Assembly: GCF_030823405.1 (NCBI RefSeq)
Contig: NZ_JAUSXC010000001.1
Location: 4,013,001-4,077,000 of the forward strand
Reading direction: 5' to 3'
DNA length: 64,000 nt
Source of the DNA: Chryseobacterium ginsenosidimutans
GTDB lineage: Bacteria > Bacteroidota > Bacteroidia > Flavobacteriales > Weeksellaceae
Under the pieces are notes generated by a model. The model saw nothing but the letters and a program-made list of their open reading frames with translations. It did no database searches and had not been told where the DNA came from. Numbering within the stretch: the first letter of the stretch is position 1; the number at the start of each line of letters is the position of its first letter. Shown here one piece after another: positions 46,154 to 54,133 of this stretch. Both the position numbers and the translations under genes were made by a program.

Positions 46154-46924
46154 TTAATAAAGTTTATTTATAGAATCCACGTCAAGATATTCTGACTTCT
46201 CAGTAGAAGTTTGATTGAAAGCTTTATCAAGATCTTCATCTAAGAACTCATCTCCTTTTACCACCATATCTACATAGCCCATGCTTTCAATTACAAAAGT
46301 TTTAACAGTTGGATTATCTAACGCTTTTAATCCTGAAATATTATCAAACTTAAGCTTTTCGTCAATATTTTTTGCTAAAGCAGCATCCTTCTCATTATAT
46401 AAAGAAAGAACAATTTTAGCGTCTTTAAAATAAGTATCAGACTCGTAATAAGTTTTCAAGTAAATTGGAACAAAAGAAGCCATCCAACCATTCAGATGAA
46501 TTACATCAGGAACCCAGTTCAGTTTCTTGATTGTTTCAATTACACCTCTTGCAAAGAAGATCGCTCTTTCGTCGTTATCATCGAAAGGTTGCCCTTCATC
46601 ATCAAAATAATATTGTTTTCTTTTGAAGTATTCGTCATTATCAATAAAGTAAACCTGAAGTCTTTCCCCCGGAAGAGACGCTACTTTAATAATAAGAGGT
46701 TGATCTAGATCATTAATAATAATATTCATTCCCGAAAGGCGGATCACCTCATGAAGCTGGAATTTTCTTTCACTAATTTGTCCAAATCTTGGCATAAAAA
46801 CTCTTACATCATTGCCTTCATTGTGCATCTTAAGTGCCATTTTGTTTACCACTGCAGCCATATTGGTATCTTCCTGATATGGATACATCTCTGTAGTAAT
46901 GTACAGTATTTTTTGATTCGGCAT
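46154..46924 (-). CDS. Glycogen/starch synthase-like N-domain protein
   Basis: A 256-residue protein matching only the N-terminal GT5 domain of glycogen synthase (KILYITTEMYPYQEDTNMAA, VRVFMPRFG, VYFIDNDEYFKRKQYYFDD, DVIHLNGWMASFVPIYLK). Full GlgA has about 480 residues; the whole C-terminal nucleotide-binding domain is missing. The KxGG motif that binds ADP-glucose after SEMxP is replaced here by EDTN. The protein is therefore unlikely to make glycogen by the known mechanism. The form seems conserved in Flavobacteriia and is not a recent truncation, as far as I can recall. A -7 element TAATTTTG lies upstream. Confidence 0.85.
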   Translation of the reverse strand: MPNQKILYITTEMYPYQEDTNMAAVVNKMALKMHNEGNDVRVFMPRFGQISERKFQLHEVIRLSGMNIIINDLDQPLIIKVASLPGERLQVYFIDNDEYFKRKQYYFDDEGQPFDDNDERAIFFARGVIETIKKLNWVPDVIHLNGWMASFVPIYLKTYYESDTYFKDAKIVLSLYNEKDAALAKNIDEKLKFDNISGLKALDNPTVKTFVIESMGYVDMVVKGDEFLDEDLDKAFNQTSTEKSEYLDVDSINKLY

Positions 46925-46962
46925 AAACTTCTATCTAATTTTTTAAAAAATGCTTTAATGTG

Positions 46963-47074
46963 CAAAATTACAAAAAAACATCCAACATTAATTTAATTAA
47001 CACTTTTTTACGATAATTCCCTTTTCCAAATTATTAAAACCACATTTAATTATATGATATTTTTAGTATTTTTG
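46963..47074. promoter_or_regulatory. Divergent promoters of the synthase-like gene and panC
   Basis: On the minus strand, TAATTTTG (46970-46963) precedes the ATG at 46924 by about 38 bases. On the plus strand, TATTTTTG (47067-47074) precedes the panC ATG by 20 bases. Both match TAnnTTTG; neither has a clear -33 TTG at 19 bases. Confidence 0.5.
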
Positions 47075-47094
47075 AAATACTATTAAAATAAACT

Positions 47095-47943
47095 ATGGAA
47101 GTTTTAAAAAGCAAGAAGGTTCTTCAGGATTTCATTGAAAGACAGAAAGAAATGGGTAAAAAAATAGGTTTTGCACCAACAATGGGTGCTCTTCATAATG
47201 GGCATTTATCCTTATATAAGAAAGCAAGAGAAGAAAATGACTTAGTAGTATCATCAATATTTGTAAATCCCACCCAATTTAATAATTCTGAAGATCTTGA
47301 AAAATATCCGAGAGATATAAACCGTGATATTTTAATCCTTGAAAATTCAGGATTAGTAGATGCCGTGTACATTCCAGAAGTTACAGATATTTATCCTGAG
47401 AAAACTGAAAGCCAAAGATATGACTTTAACGGTTTGGAAAATGAAATGGAAGGAAAATCAAGACCTGGACATTTCGACGGAGTAGGAACTGTTGTTGAGG
47501 AGCTTTTTGATCAGGTAAAGCCAGATAATGCTTATTTTGGTGAAAAAGATTTTCAACAACTAGCCATTATAAAAAAAATGGTTGAAAATAAAAAAATTCC
47601 GGTTAAAATACAGGGAGTTTCCATTTACAGAGCCGAAAACGGATTAGCATTGAGCTCAAGAAACCAAAGATTACTAGAAAACCGAAGAGAAGATTCAAAA
47701 GTTATATACGAAACTTTAAAGAAAGTAAACGAATGGTTCAGAGTGATAACAATATCCGAAATCAAAGACAGAGTACAGGATATTTTTGATCACCAAAGAG
47801 GGATGCAATTGGAATACTTTTTGATTGCAGATGAAGATACCCTAAAAGAAACTGATTTTTTCTATAAAGACAGAAATTTCAGAGCATTCATTGTAGTAGT
47901 GGTAGATGGAGTGAGGTTAATTGACAATATGCATTTGGATTAA
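47095..47943 (+). CDS. panC: Pantoate-beta-alanine ligase
   Basis: A 282-residue enzyme that joins pantoate and beta-alanine with ATP, the last step to pantothenate. Motifs are PTMGALHNGHLSL (HxGH-type nucleotidyl-transferase site), SIFVNPTQFN, EKYPRD, FGEKDFQQL and GLALSSRNQRL. Normal length, single gene, divergent from the synthase-like gene. panD, often next to panC in related genomes, is not adjacent here. Confidence 0.96.
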   Translation: MEVLKSKKVLQDFIERQKEMGKKIGFAPTMGALHNGHLSLYKKAREENDLVVSSIFVNPTQFNNSEDLEKYPRDINRDILILENSGLVDAVYIPEVTDIYPEKTESQRYDFNGLENEMEGKSRPGHFDGVGTVVEELFDQVKPDNAYFGEKDFQQLAIIKKMVENKKIPVKIQGVSIYRAENGLALSSRNQRLLENRREDSKVIYETLKKVNEWFRVITISEIKDRVQDIFDHQRGMQLEYFLIADEDTLKETDFFYKDRNFRAFIVVVVDGVRLIDNMHLD

Positions 47944-47974
47944 ATAAATAATCTAATTATTTTACTTATACTAG

Positions 47975-48004
47975 GTGCTGTTTATTGTTAAGCAGCACTT
48001 TTAT
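47975..48004 (+). terminator. Terminator of panC
   Basis: GTGCTG (47975-47980) pairs with CAGCAC (47993-47998), followed by TTTTATTT. Confidence 0.7.
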
Positions 48005-48078
48005 TTAATACAGTAAATTACTCAGACTTAGATCAATTATTAAAATCGAAAAGATTATGACTTGATTGCATAAAAAAA

Positions 48079-48105
48079 TCGAAGGCTTCTTGAGAAAGCC
48101 TTCGA
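48079..48105 (-). terminator. Terminator of the tRNA cluster
   Basis: TCGAAGGCTT (48079-48088) pairs with AAGCCTTCGA (48096-48105). On the minus strand it is followed by seven T (complement of 48072-48078). It closes the Lys-Leu-Lys tRNA operon. Confidence 0.85.
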
Positions 48106-48159
48106 AACACCAAATCACAAAATATTAATATGAAAAAAATTTACTTTTCAGTAAACTTG

Positions 48160-48232
48160 TGACCCGGCTGGGATTCGAACCCAGGACCCATACATTAAAA
48201 GTGTATTGCTCTACCAGCTGAGCTACCGAGTC
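48160..48232 (-). tRNA. tRNA-Lys(TTT)
   Basis: Complete cloverleaf on the minus strand: acceptor GACTCGG with CCGGGTC, D-arm GCTC-AGCTGGTA-GAGC, anticodon loop CTTTTAA (TTT), T-arm CTGGG-TTCGAAT-CCCAG. CCA is not encoded. It is identical in sequence to the copy at 48413-48485. Confidence 0.97.
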
Positions 48233-48293
48233 GGTCACAATTAATAATGATAAAATTAATTTTCGTTATTAACTATTAAAATTTTCTGCAGTG

Positions 48294-48376
48294 TGCCTGC
48301 GACTGGATTCGAACCAGCACATCCTTAGGAAACCACCCCCTCAAGATGGCGTGTCTACCAATTTCACCACGCAGGC
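48294..48376 (-). tRNA. tRNA-Leu(GAG)
   Basis: Minus-strand class II tRNA: acceptor GCCTGCG with CGCAGGC, anticodon stem-loop CCATC-TTGAGGG-GGTGG (GAG), long variable arm, T-arm CTGGTTCGAATCCAG. CCA is not encoded. Middle of the three-tRNA operon. Confidence 0.96.
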
Positions 48377-48412
48377 AATAAAATTACAAAAATCTAGTAA
48401 TTTTCTTGCTAG

Positions 48413-48485
48413 TGACCCGGCTGGGATTCGAACCCAGGACCCATACATTAAAAGTGTATTGCTCTACCAGCTGAGCTACCGAGTC
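48413..48485 (-). tRNA. tRNA-Lys(TTT), second copy
   Basis: Same sequence and folding as 48160-48232. It is first in the operon behind the promoter at 48540-48569. The two Lys copies flank tRNA-Leu. Confidence 0.97.
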
Positions 48486-48539
48486 GGTCACTTTATTTAT
48501 CAAGTTTCATTTAAGTAATGTCCCTTGTTTTAAGTGGTG

Positions 48540-48569
48540 CAAAGATATAGCTTTTTTTTATTTCTCAAA
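48540..48569 (-). promoter_or_regulatory. Promoter of the tRNA cluster
   Basis: On the minus strand, TTTG (48569-48566), an 18-base spacer and TATCTTTG (48547-48540) form a good Bacteroidetes promoter about 54 bases before the first tRNA. Confidence 0.7.
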
Positions 48570-48600
48570 ACTTTTTTGCAAATTTGTTAAAAAAAAATTC

Positions 48601-49116
48601 ATGATAATTTCACTAGTCGGATACATGGGAAGTGGCAAATCTCACATTTCCAAAATATTAAGCGAGAAAATTAATTTTAAACTAATTGACCTAGATAAAG
48701 AGATTTCCAAGAGAAAAAAATTAACAATCCCGGAAATCTTCGAGAAAAAGGGGGAAATCTATTTTAGAAAGCTGGAAAGAGAAACTTTGGAGGAACTTCT
48801 GGCTACACAGGAAAATTTGGTTTTAAGCCTTGGCGGAGGAACTCCGGTCTATTACAATAATATGGAAATAATCAACCATAACTCAAAAAGTATTTTTTTG
48901 AGAGCTTCAATTGCCACTTTGTCTGAAAGAATTGCAAAACAAAAAGAAAAAAGACCTTTAATTGCTAATATTTCTGATGAGAATCTTCCCGAATTTATTG
49001 CAAAACATTTATTTGAAAGAAATGAATTTTACAGCAAAGCCCAATTTATTGTAAGTACCGATTCGAAAGAACCTGAAAACATTGTCAATGAAATAATAGA
49101 AAAGCTCTATCTCTAG
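48601..49116 (+). CDS. aroK: Shikimate kinase
   Basis: A 171-residue enzyme of normal length that phosphorylates shikimate in aromatic amino-acid synthesis. Walker A is LVGYMGSGKSHI (4-15). The substrate-binding DLD segment is IDLDKEISKR, FEKKGEIYFRKLE carries the conserved Arg, GGGTP is the shikimate-site loop, and QKEKRPLI is the lid. It is divergent from the tRNA cluster; its stop lies inside the terminator stem at 49100-49124. Confidence 0.96.
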   Translation: MIISLVGYMGSGKSHISKILSEKINFKLIDLDKEISKRKKLTIPEIFEKKGEIYFRKLERETLEELLATQENLVLSLGGGTPVYYNNMEIINHNSKSIFLRASIATLSERIAKQKEKRPLIANISDENLPEFIAKHLFERNEFYSKAQFIVSTDSKEPENIVNEIIEKLYL

Positions 49117-49124
49117 AGCTTTTT
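49100..49124 (+). terminator. Terminator overlapping the aroK stop
   Basis: AAAAGCTCT (49100-49108) pairs with AGAGCTTTT (49115-49123). The stem includes the aroK stop codon, leaving no 3' leader. Confidence 0.75.
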
Positions 49125-49136
49125 ACCTTTTTAAAA

Positions 49137-49580
49137 TTAATCTTCATTTTGAGGATCGTCACCTGTTTCACCAAAAAAATCGTCCCAGTCTGTAAAATCC
49201 GATGTCACATCATTTTCATTTTCTACATAATCATCCATTTCCCTTCTGTCTTTTTTAGTGGGTCTACCCTCTCCCTTGATTCTGTAATAATCCTGAGATG
49301 CTTTTCGCAATTTAAGCATTTCGTATTGTTCTTTATCTGTCACATCTTTTATGTGTAGCGGAACAAGCTTGGCTCCCATTCTACTTTTGGGGATCTGAAT
49401 TACTTTAATTTTATAGTCAATTTGATTTTTACGGATCTTGATCACATCTCCTACTTTTACCTCTTTAGAAGACTTCACGACCGATTGACCGATGACAACT
49501 CTATTCTTTTTAATCTCATCGGTTGCAATAGTTCTGGTCTTATAAAAACGAATACTCCATAAAAATTTATCTATTCTCAT
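49137..49580 (-). CDS. S4 domain RNA-binding protein (Hsp15-like)
   Basis: A 147-residue protein with an N-terminal S4 domain (MRIDKFLWSIRFYKTRTIATDEIKKNRVVIG ... VKVGDVIKIR) like Hsp15/YbcJ-type proteins, which bind stalled 50S subunits in E. coli. A conserved middle (GRPTKKDRREMDDY) follows, and the C-terminus is very acidic. It is convergent with aroK. The role in 50S rescue is inferred from the family. Confidence 0.92.
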   Translation of the reverse strand: MRIDKFLWSIRFYKTRTIATDEIKKNRVVIGQSVVKSSKEVKVGDVIKIRKNQIDYKIKVIQIPKSRMGAKLVPLHIKDVTDKEQYEMLKLRKASQDYYRIKGEGRPTKKDRREMDDYVENENDVTSDFTDWDDFFGETGDDPQNED

Positions 49581-49634
49581 ATTTTTTTATACTTTTGTCG
49601 TTATATTATTTGTAAAGTAATTAAAGTTTTTGAA

Positions 49635-50402
49635 ATGAAAAAAATATTTTTATATATCCTTGCGGGATCTTTGTGTTTTTCTGCTTGTAAAAAGGATGAT
49701 GATGATGCTGTGGCAACTTTTACAGAGCCAGAAGATATTGCCACAAGAAATTCTTATGATGAACAGGCAATTCAGAAATATATGGATAATAATTATCTGG
49801 ATATTCAGGGAAATATAAAAGCATTCAGTTCAACAGATACTACGGATGATAATTACAAAAAATTATCTGAACTTAATCCTGTAAAACTTCCATCTGGTGT
49901 TATTTATATTGTAAGAAATGGTGCACAGCCGATTGACAGTAATCCTCCTGCATCACAATTTACAATAGAAGATAATGCAAAAAGCGAAATCAAAACTATG
50001 ATTAGAGCAAACTACATGCTTGCTACAGAAAGTGATGGAAACGTATCTTTTACTACTTCTGGCACTCTGTTGAATACAATCACTGGATCAGGTTCTCCTA
50101 TTACAGATCCTTTATTTTATTATGCTACAAAAGCTGTTAGAAATGCAGCAACTGCCGATTTAGCAAAAGCAAGAAGCTACTATGAAATTGAAGGTCTCCA
50201 AGAAGGATTGAAATATTTTAAAGGATTTGTTGGTAAAGATGATGGAGACACATATAATTTACAAGGAGTAATTCTTGTTCCATCTAGAGCTGCTTTTGCA
50301 AGGGATCCACACTTCAACTATACTGGCTATTCTTTACAAAACAATTGCTTTGTATTTAATTTTCAAATTTATGATGCAAAAACAAGACCCGCAGACTTAT
50401 AA
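49635..50402 (+). CDS. FKBP-like lipoprotein
   Basis: A 255-residue lipoprotein (MKKIFLYILAGSLCFSAC, followed by KKDDDD). The arrangement resembles Bacteroidetes FKBP-type prolyl-isomerase lipoproteins: LPSGVIYIVRNGAQP, then a central strand region, then EGLQEGLKYFKGF and LVPSRAAFARDP at the places of the usual GW-x-EGL and IPS-x-LAYG motifs. Several of the catalytic pocket residues are not conserved, so isomerase activity is doubtful. TACTTTTG at 49589-49596 is a possible -7 element. Monocistronic. Confidence 0.7.
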   Translation: MKKIFLYILAGSLCFSACKKDDDDAVATFTEPEDIATRNSYDEQAIQKYMDNNYLDIQGNIKAFSSTDTTDDNYKKLSELNPVKLPSGVIYIVRNGAQPIDSNPPASQFTIEDNAKSEIKTMIRANYMLATESDGNVSFTTSGTLLNTITGSGSPITDPLFYYATKAVRNAATADLAKARSYYEIEGLQEGLKYFKGFVGKDDGDTYNLQGVILVPSRAAFARDPHFNYTGYSLQNNCFVFNFQIYDAKTRPADL

Positions 50403-50431
50403 TTAAGAATTAAAGTAACAAGATAATAAAA

Positions 50432-50456
50432 AAGCGCTTCCAAAATCGAAGCGCTT
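50432..50456. terminator. Bidirectional terminator
   Basis: AAGCGCTTC (50432-50440) pairs with GAAGCGCTT (50448-50456) between two convergent genes, with A-rich and T-rich flanks. Confidence 0.8.
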
Positions 50457-50472
50457 ATATTTTATTTAAAAC

Positions 50473-51990
50473 CTAAGATCTTGCTTTATGTTTTACATTC
50501 CCCAAAATATCCGGGAAATAAAGGTCTGCCAAATGATCAAATTCATCTCCTCGCATAAACATCGTAGCATCCACTTCTTCATAAGAACTTTTTCCTGCTG
50601 CTGCAATTAGTTCGTTACAGGTGTGAAGCGTATTTTTATGGAAATGATACACTCTTTCTGCCTTATCTGTAACATCCAGCCCTTTAATTAACATTTTATC
50701 CTGTGTAGCAACTCCCGTCGGACATTTATTATTGTTGCATCTCAGCGCCTGAATACAGCCTAAAGAAAACATAAATCCTCTCGCATTGTTACACATATCT
50801 GCTCCCATTGCAACCGCTCGCAGAATATCCAGACTTGTCAGAACTTTTCCGCTTGCAATGACTCTTAATTTACTTCTTACATTATAATTATTAAGCGTTC
50901 TGTTTACAAAAATCAAAGCCGGTTCTAAAGGCATTCCTACTCCATCAGAAAATTCCGGCGGCCCAGCTCCGGTCCCTCCTTCTGCACCATCAATAGTGAT
51001 AAAGTCAGGATAAATTTTCAATACATTCATCTGAATACAGATATCTTCAAATTCTTTAGTATCACCGATACACAATTTAAATCCAACAGGCTTTCCGCCC
51101 GAAAGTTCTCTTAATTGCTGAACAAACCTCAACAATCCTGCTGCATCAGAAAAAGAAGAATGTGAAGGTGGCGAAATAATCGTCATTCCCGGAGTGACGT
51201 GACGAATCTTCGCAATTTCAGGAGTATTTTTCACTCCAGGCAAAACTCCGCCATGACCAGGTTTTGCTCCTTGAGATAACTTAATTTCAATCATCTTTAC
51301 ATTCGGAAGATTGGAATATTTTGTAAATAGTTCGGGATTGAATTTTCCTTCATCATCTCTACATCCGAAATATCCTGTCCCAATTTGCCAGCAAAGATCT
51401 CCTCCTTCCAAATGATGTGGAGAAATCCCTCCTTCTCCCGTATTATGGTAAAAATTACCCTTTTTTGCACCTCTATTTAAAGAAATCTGTGCTCTGTCAC
51501 TCAATGCACCAAAGCTCATCGCTGAAATATTAAATAACGACGCATGATATGGCTGTGAACATTGCTCACCTCCAACCCAAACTCTCGGAAGTTCTTCTAC
51601 GGGAGATTTAGCATAAATAGAATGCTTAATTCCCTCATATTTTCTATGATTAACTTCTAATTGAGTTCCAAAAGGTACAGTATCACTCAGATTTTTGGCA
51701 CGTCTATACACCGCAGAACGCTGATTTCTTGGAAATGGTTTACCATCTGTTTCTCGTTCAATGAAATACTGTTGCATTTCTGGCGAAATACTCTCGAAAA
51801 AGTATCTGAAATAGCCAACAACAGGGAAGTTTCTTAAAATAGCATGTTTTGACTGATAGGCATTATAAACGCCCAATGCATAGAAGGCAGACAGTAAAAC
51901 CGGTATCCAGTAATCTGCTCTGATCAGCAATGCTACGATCCACGCAGCAATTACCAATACAATTCCCCAAGATAAAAATTTATCTCTCAT
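50473..51990 (-). CDS. FMN-binding glutamate synthase family protein
   Basis: A 505-residue protein with two N-terminal membrane helices (about 8-42) and the FMN/alpha-beta barrel domain of glutamate synthase large subunits: NISAMSFGALSDRAQ, GEGGISPHH, EIKLSQGAKPGHGGVLP, FITIDGAEGGTGAGPPEF, and a Cys cluster CNNNKCPTGVATQ. It lacks the glutaminase domain, so it is not a full GltB. The physiological reaction of these stand-alone proteins is unclear. It stands alone. Confidence 0.9.
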   Translation of the reverse strand: MRDKFLSWGIVLVIAAWIVALLIRADYWIPVLLSAFYALGVYNAYQSKHAILRNFPVVGYFRYFFESISPEMQQYFIERETDGKPFPRNQRSAVYRRAKNLSDTVPFGTQLEVNHRKYEGIKHSIYAKSPVEELPRVWVGGEQCSQPYHASLFNISAMSFGALSDRAQISLNRGAKKGNFYHNTGEGGISPHHLEGGDLCWQIGTGYFGCRDDEGKFNPELFTKYSNLPNVKMIEIKLSQGAKPGHGGVLPGVKNTPEIAKIRHVTPGMTIISPPSHSSFSDAAGLLRFVQQLRELSGGKPVGFKLCIGDTKEFEDICIQMNVLKIYPDFITIDGAEGGTGAGPPEFSDGVGMPLEPALIFVNRTLNNYNVRSKLRVIASGKVLTSLDILRAVAMGADMCNNARGFMFSLGCIQALRCNNNKCPTGVATQDKMLIKGLDVTDKAERVYHFHKNTLHTCNELIAAAGKSSYEEVDATMFMRGDEFDHLADLYFPDILGNVKHKARS

Positions 51991-52044
51991 AGAATGTAGT
52001 ATTTAAAAGTTAAAAATAAATGTAGTGGAAATTTTGCAAAGAGA

Positions 52045-53391
52045 CTATGCTTTTGCTAAAAAACTTTCGTAAGATGAATGCACAGAAACCGTGCCATCTG
52101 ACAGGATTTTTTCTAATTTTAAAAATTCAATCTGATTTACAGATGCTTGATCAAAATCTTTTTGTACTCTCACATAATTTTCTGTGAAGCCAAACATTTT
52201 GCCGTCTTTATTTTCGTGTTCCCAAAGTACAGGAAGTGTTTTTCCCAATTGGGTATCATAAAAAGCCATTTTCTTCTTTTCAGAAAGAATTCTAAGCATT
52301 TTGTTGCGTTTTTTTCTTTCAGGAATCGGCACAACGCCTTCCATTCCTACTGCTTCCGTATTTTCTCTTTCAGAGTAAGTGAAAACGTGTAAATAAGTGA
52401 TTGGAAGATTATTCAGGAAATTATATGTTTCTAAAAACTTTTCTTCTGTTTCTCCCGGAAAGCCAACGATAACATCAACTCCAATAGCTGCGTCAGGCAT
52501 TACCTCACGGATTTTGTTGACTCTGTCGTTGTATAATTTCGTAAGATAACGACGTTTCATTTTTTTCAACAAATCATCACTTCCCGATTGCAACGGAATA
52601 TGAAAATGAGGAACAAAACTCTTGCTTTTAGAAACCAACTCAATGCTTTCATCTTTTAAAAGATTCGGTTCAATCGAAGAAATACGGATTCTTTCGATTC
52701 CTTCAACCTGATCAAGCTCTGAAATTAAATCTAAAAAAGTATGTTCGTGTCTTTTGTTTCCAAATTCACCTTTACCATAATCACCGATATTAACGCCTGT
52801 AAGAACAATTTCTTTGATATCTTTTTTAGCAATTTCTTTGGCGTTTTTGATAACATTGTCGATGGTATCAGAACGGGAAATCCCTCTGGCTAAAGGAATT
52901 GTGCAATAGGTACATTTGTAATCGCAACCATCCTGAACCTTCAGAAAAGCTCTGGTTCTGTCACCGATTGAGTAACTTCCGATAAAAAAATCAGTTTCTT
53001 CAATCTCGCAAGAATGAACGATACCTTCATTTTCAGATTTCTCCAAATCATCAAGATAACTTAAAATATTAAATTTCTCTTTGGCTCCAAGAACTAAATC
53101 AACTCCGGTAATTTGGGAAATTTCTTCAGGCTTCAACTGTGCATAACATCCGACAATAACCACCAAACCTTCAGGATTGGCTTTCATAGCTCTTTTTACG
53201 TGAAGTTTGCATTCACGGTCTGCATTTTCTGTTACCGAACACGTATTAATGACGTAAATATTCGCTTTTTCATCAAAACTTACCTTATTATACCCTGCAT
53301 CTGTCAATTGACGGGCAATAGTAGATGTTTCCGCAAAATTTAATTTGCAGCCAAGGGTGTGAAATGCGGCAGTTTTTTGAAAATTTGACAT
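52045..53391 (-). CDS. mtaB: tRNA t6A37 methylthiotransferase
   Basis: A 448-residue radical-SAM enzyme that converts t6A37 to ms2t6A in tRNA. The N-terminal MTTase domain has three cluster cysteines (HTLGCKLNFAE, NTCSVTENAD, VGCYAQ). The radical SAM motif is CDYKCTYCTIP, and FVPHFHIPLQSGSDDLL is typical of the family. A C-terminal TRAM-like part closes it. Length is normal. The -7 element at 53418-53425 gives a leader of about 20 bases. Confidence 0.95.
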   Translation of the reverse strand: MSNFQKTAAFHTLGCKLNFAETSTIARQLTDAGYNKVSFDEKANIYVINTCSVTENADRECKLHVKRAMKANPEGLVVIVGCYAQLKPEEISQITGVDLVLGAKEKFNILSYLDDLEKSENEGIVHSCEIEETDFFIGSYSIGDRTRAFLKVQDGCDYKCTYCTIPLARGISRSDTIDNVIKNAKEIAKKDIKEIVLTGVNIGDYGKGEFGNKRHEHTFLDLISELDQVEGIERIRISSIEPNLLKDESIELVSKSKSFVPHFHIPLQSGSDDLLKKMKRRYLTKLYNDRVNKIREVMPDAAIGVDVIVGFPGETEEKFLETYNFLNNLPITYLHVFTYSERENTEAVGMEGVVPIPERKKRNKMLRILSEKKKMAFYDTQLGKTLPVLWEHENKDGKMFGFTENYVRVQKDFDQASVNQIEFLKLEKILSDGTVSVHSSYESFLAKA

Positions 53392-53417
53392 TATTTACTC
53401 CTGAATTTTAGTGGGTG

Positions 53418-53425
53418 CAAAGATA
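53418..53425 (-). promoter_or_regulatory. -7 element of mtaB
   Basis: On the minus strand TATCTTTG matches TAnnTTTG, 27 bases before the ATG at 53391. No clear -33 TTG at the usual distance. Confidence 0.55.
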
Positions 53426-53457
53426 GTAATTTTAATATTATTTTAAATTGATTGAAT

Positions 53458-54048
53458 CTATTGCTTAAATTCATCCCTTACTTCTGTACTATTTTGAAAA
53501 CAGACAGGTGAAGAATTCGAATTGAAATTATTTTCTGATATTTTATTTTTCATTTCATTATTAAACTCCTGCGACTTATTTCTTGCAATAGAAAGTGTTG
53601 CCCAATCATCATTTTTCATCATTTTTGCAATATAAATGATCTGCCCGATGTGATAAGGATAATGAGCCAATTGTCGGAAAACCGCATCGATTACTGAATG
53701 AGCCTCGCCTCTGATATAAACGTTTGAAGATAAATTTTCATCATTAATCTGATTCAAAGCTTCAAAAAGACATTTCCAACCTTTTTCCCAGTATTCTAAA
53801 ACCTCAGCTTTTGTTTTAAAATCATTGATAAATTCTTCGTCACGGTTTCGCCAGCTTTTTTCACCGTCTTCCGTTAAAAAATTCGTCCATCTCGAAAGCA
53901 TATTTCCGGCAATATGTTTTACGATGGTAGCTATTGAATTGCTTTCTTCATTAAACTGCCAGAAAATCTGTTCATCTGAAAGTTGCTCAAACGATTTGTC
54001 ACCGAGCATTTTATAATATTCGAAACGTTTTATGAATAGATCTTTCAT
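53458..54048 (-). CDS. DinB superfamily protein (DUF1572)
   Basis: A 196-residue four-helix-bundle protein. It matches DUF1572 within the DinB/YfiT superfamily: EQIFWQFNEESNSIATIVKHIAGNMLSRW, EKSWRNRDEEF, and LAHYPYHIGQIIYIAKMM. The His in IVKHIAGN and the two in HYPYHIGQ are the usual metal ligands. Some members are thiol-dependent transferases (bacillithiol-type); the substrate here is unknown. Stands alone. Confidence 0.88.
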   Translation of the reverse strand: MKDLFIKRFEYYKMLGDKSFEQLSDEQIFWQFNEESNSIATIVKHIAGNMLSRWTNFLTEDGEKSWRNRDEEFINDFKTKAEVLEYWEKGWKCLFEALNQINDENLSSNVYIRGEAHSVIDAVFRQLAHYPYHIGQIIYIAKMMKNDDWATLSIARNKSQEFNNEMKNKISENNFNSNSSPVCFQNSTEVRDEFKQ

Positions 54049-54089
54049 GATTTAAATTTGAATATCTAATGTAAGAAATTTACAAAATA

Positions 54090-54115
54090 AAAACCGCCAC
54101 TTTTGCGACGGTTTT
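54090..54115 (-). terminator. Terminator of the T9SS type B gene
   Basis: AAAACCG (54090-54096) pairs with CGGTTTT (54109-54115). It lies 19 bases after the stop at 54134. Confidence 0.7.
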
Positions 54116-54133
54116 CTATTAATTTATAAAAGA

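Noticed and set aside
48160..48485. Possible small CRISPR-like direct repeats
   Set aside because: The 73-base repeats are two tRNA-Lys genes. No array of short repeats with regular spacers was seen anywhere in the window.
48291..48518. Plus-strand frame of 75 residues over the tRNA genes
   Set aside because: It is antisense to tRNA-Leu and tRNA-Lys and arises from their sequence.
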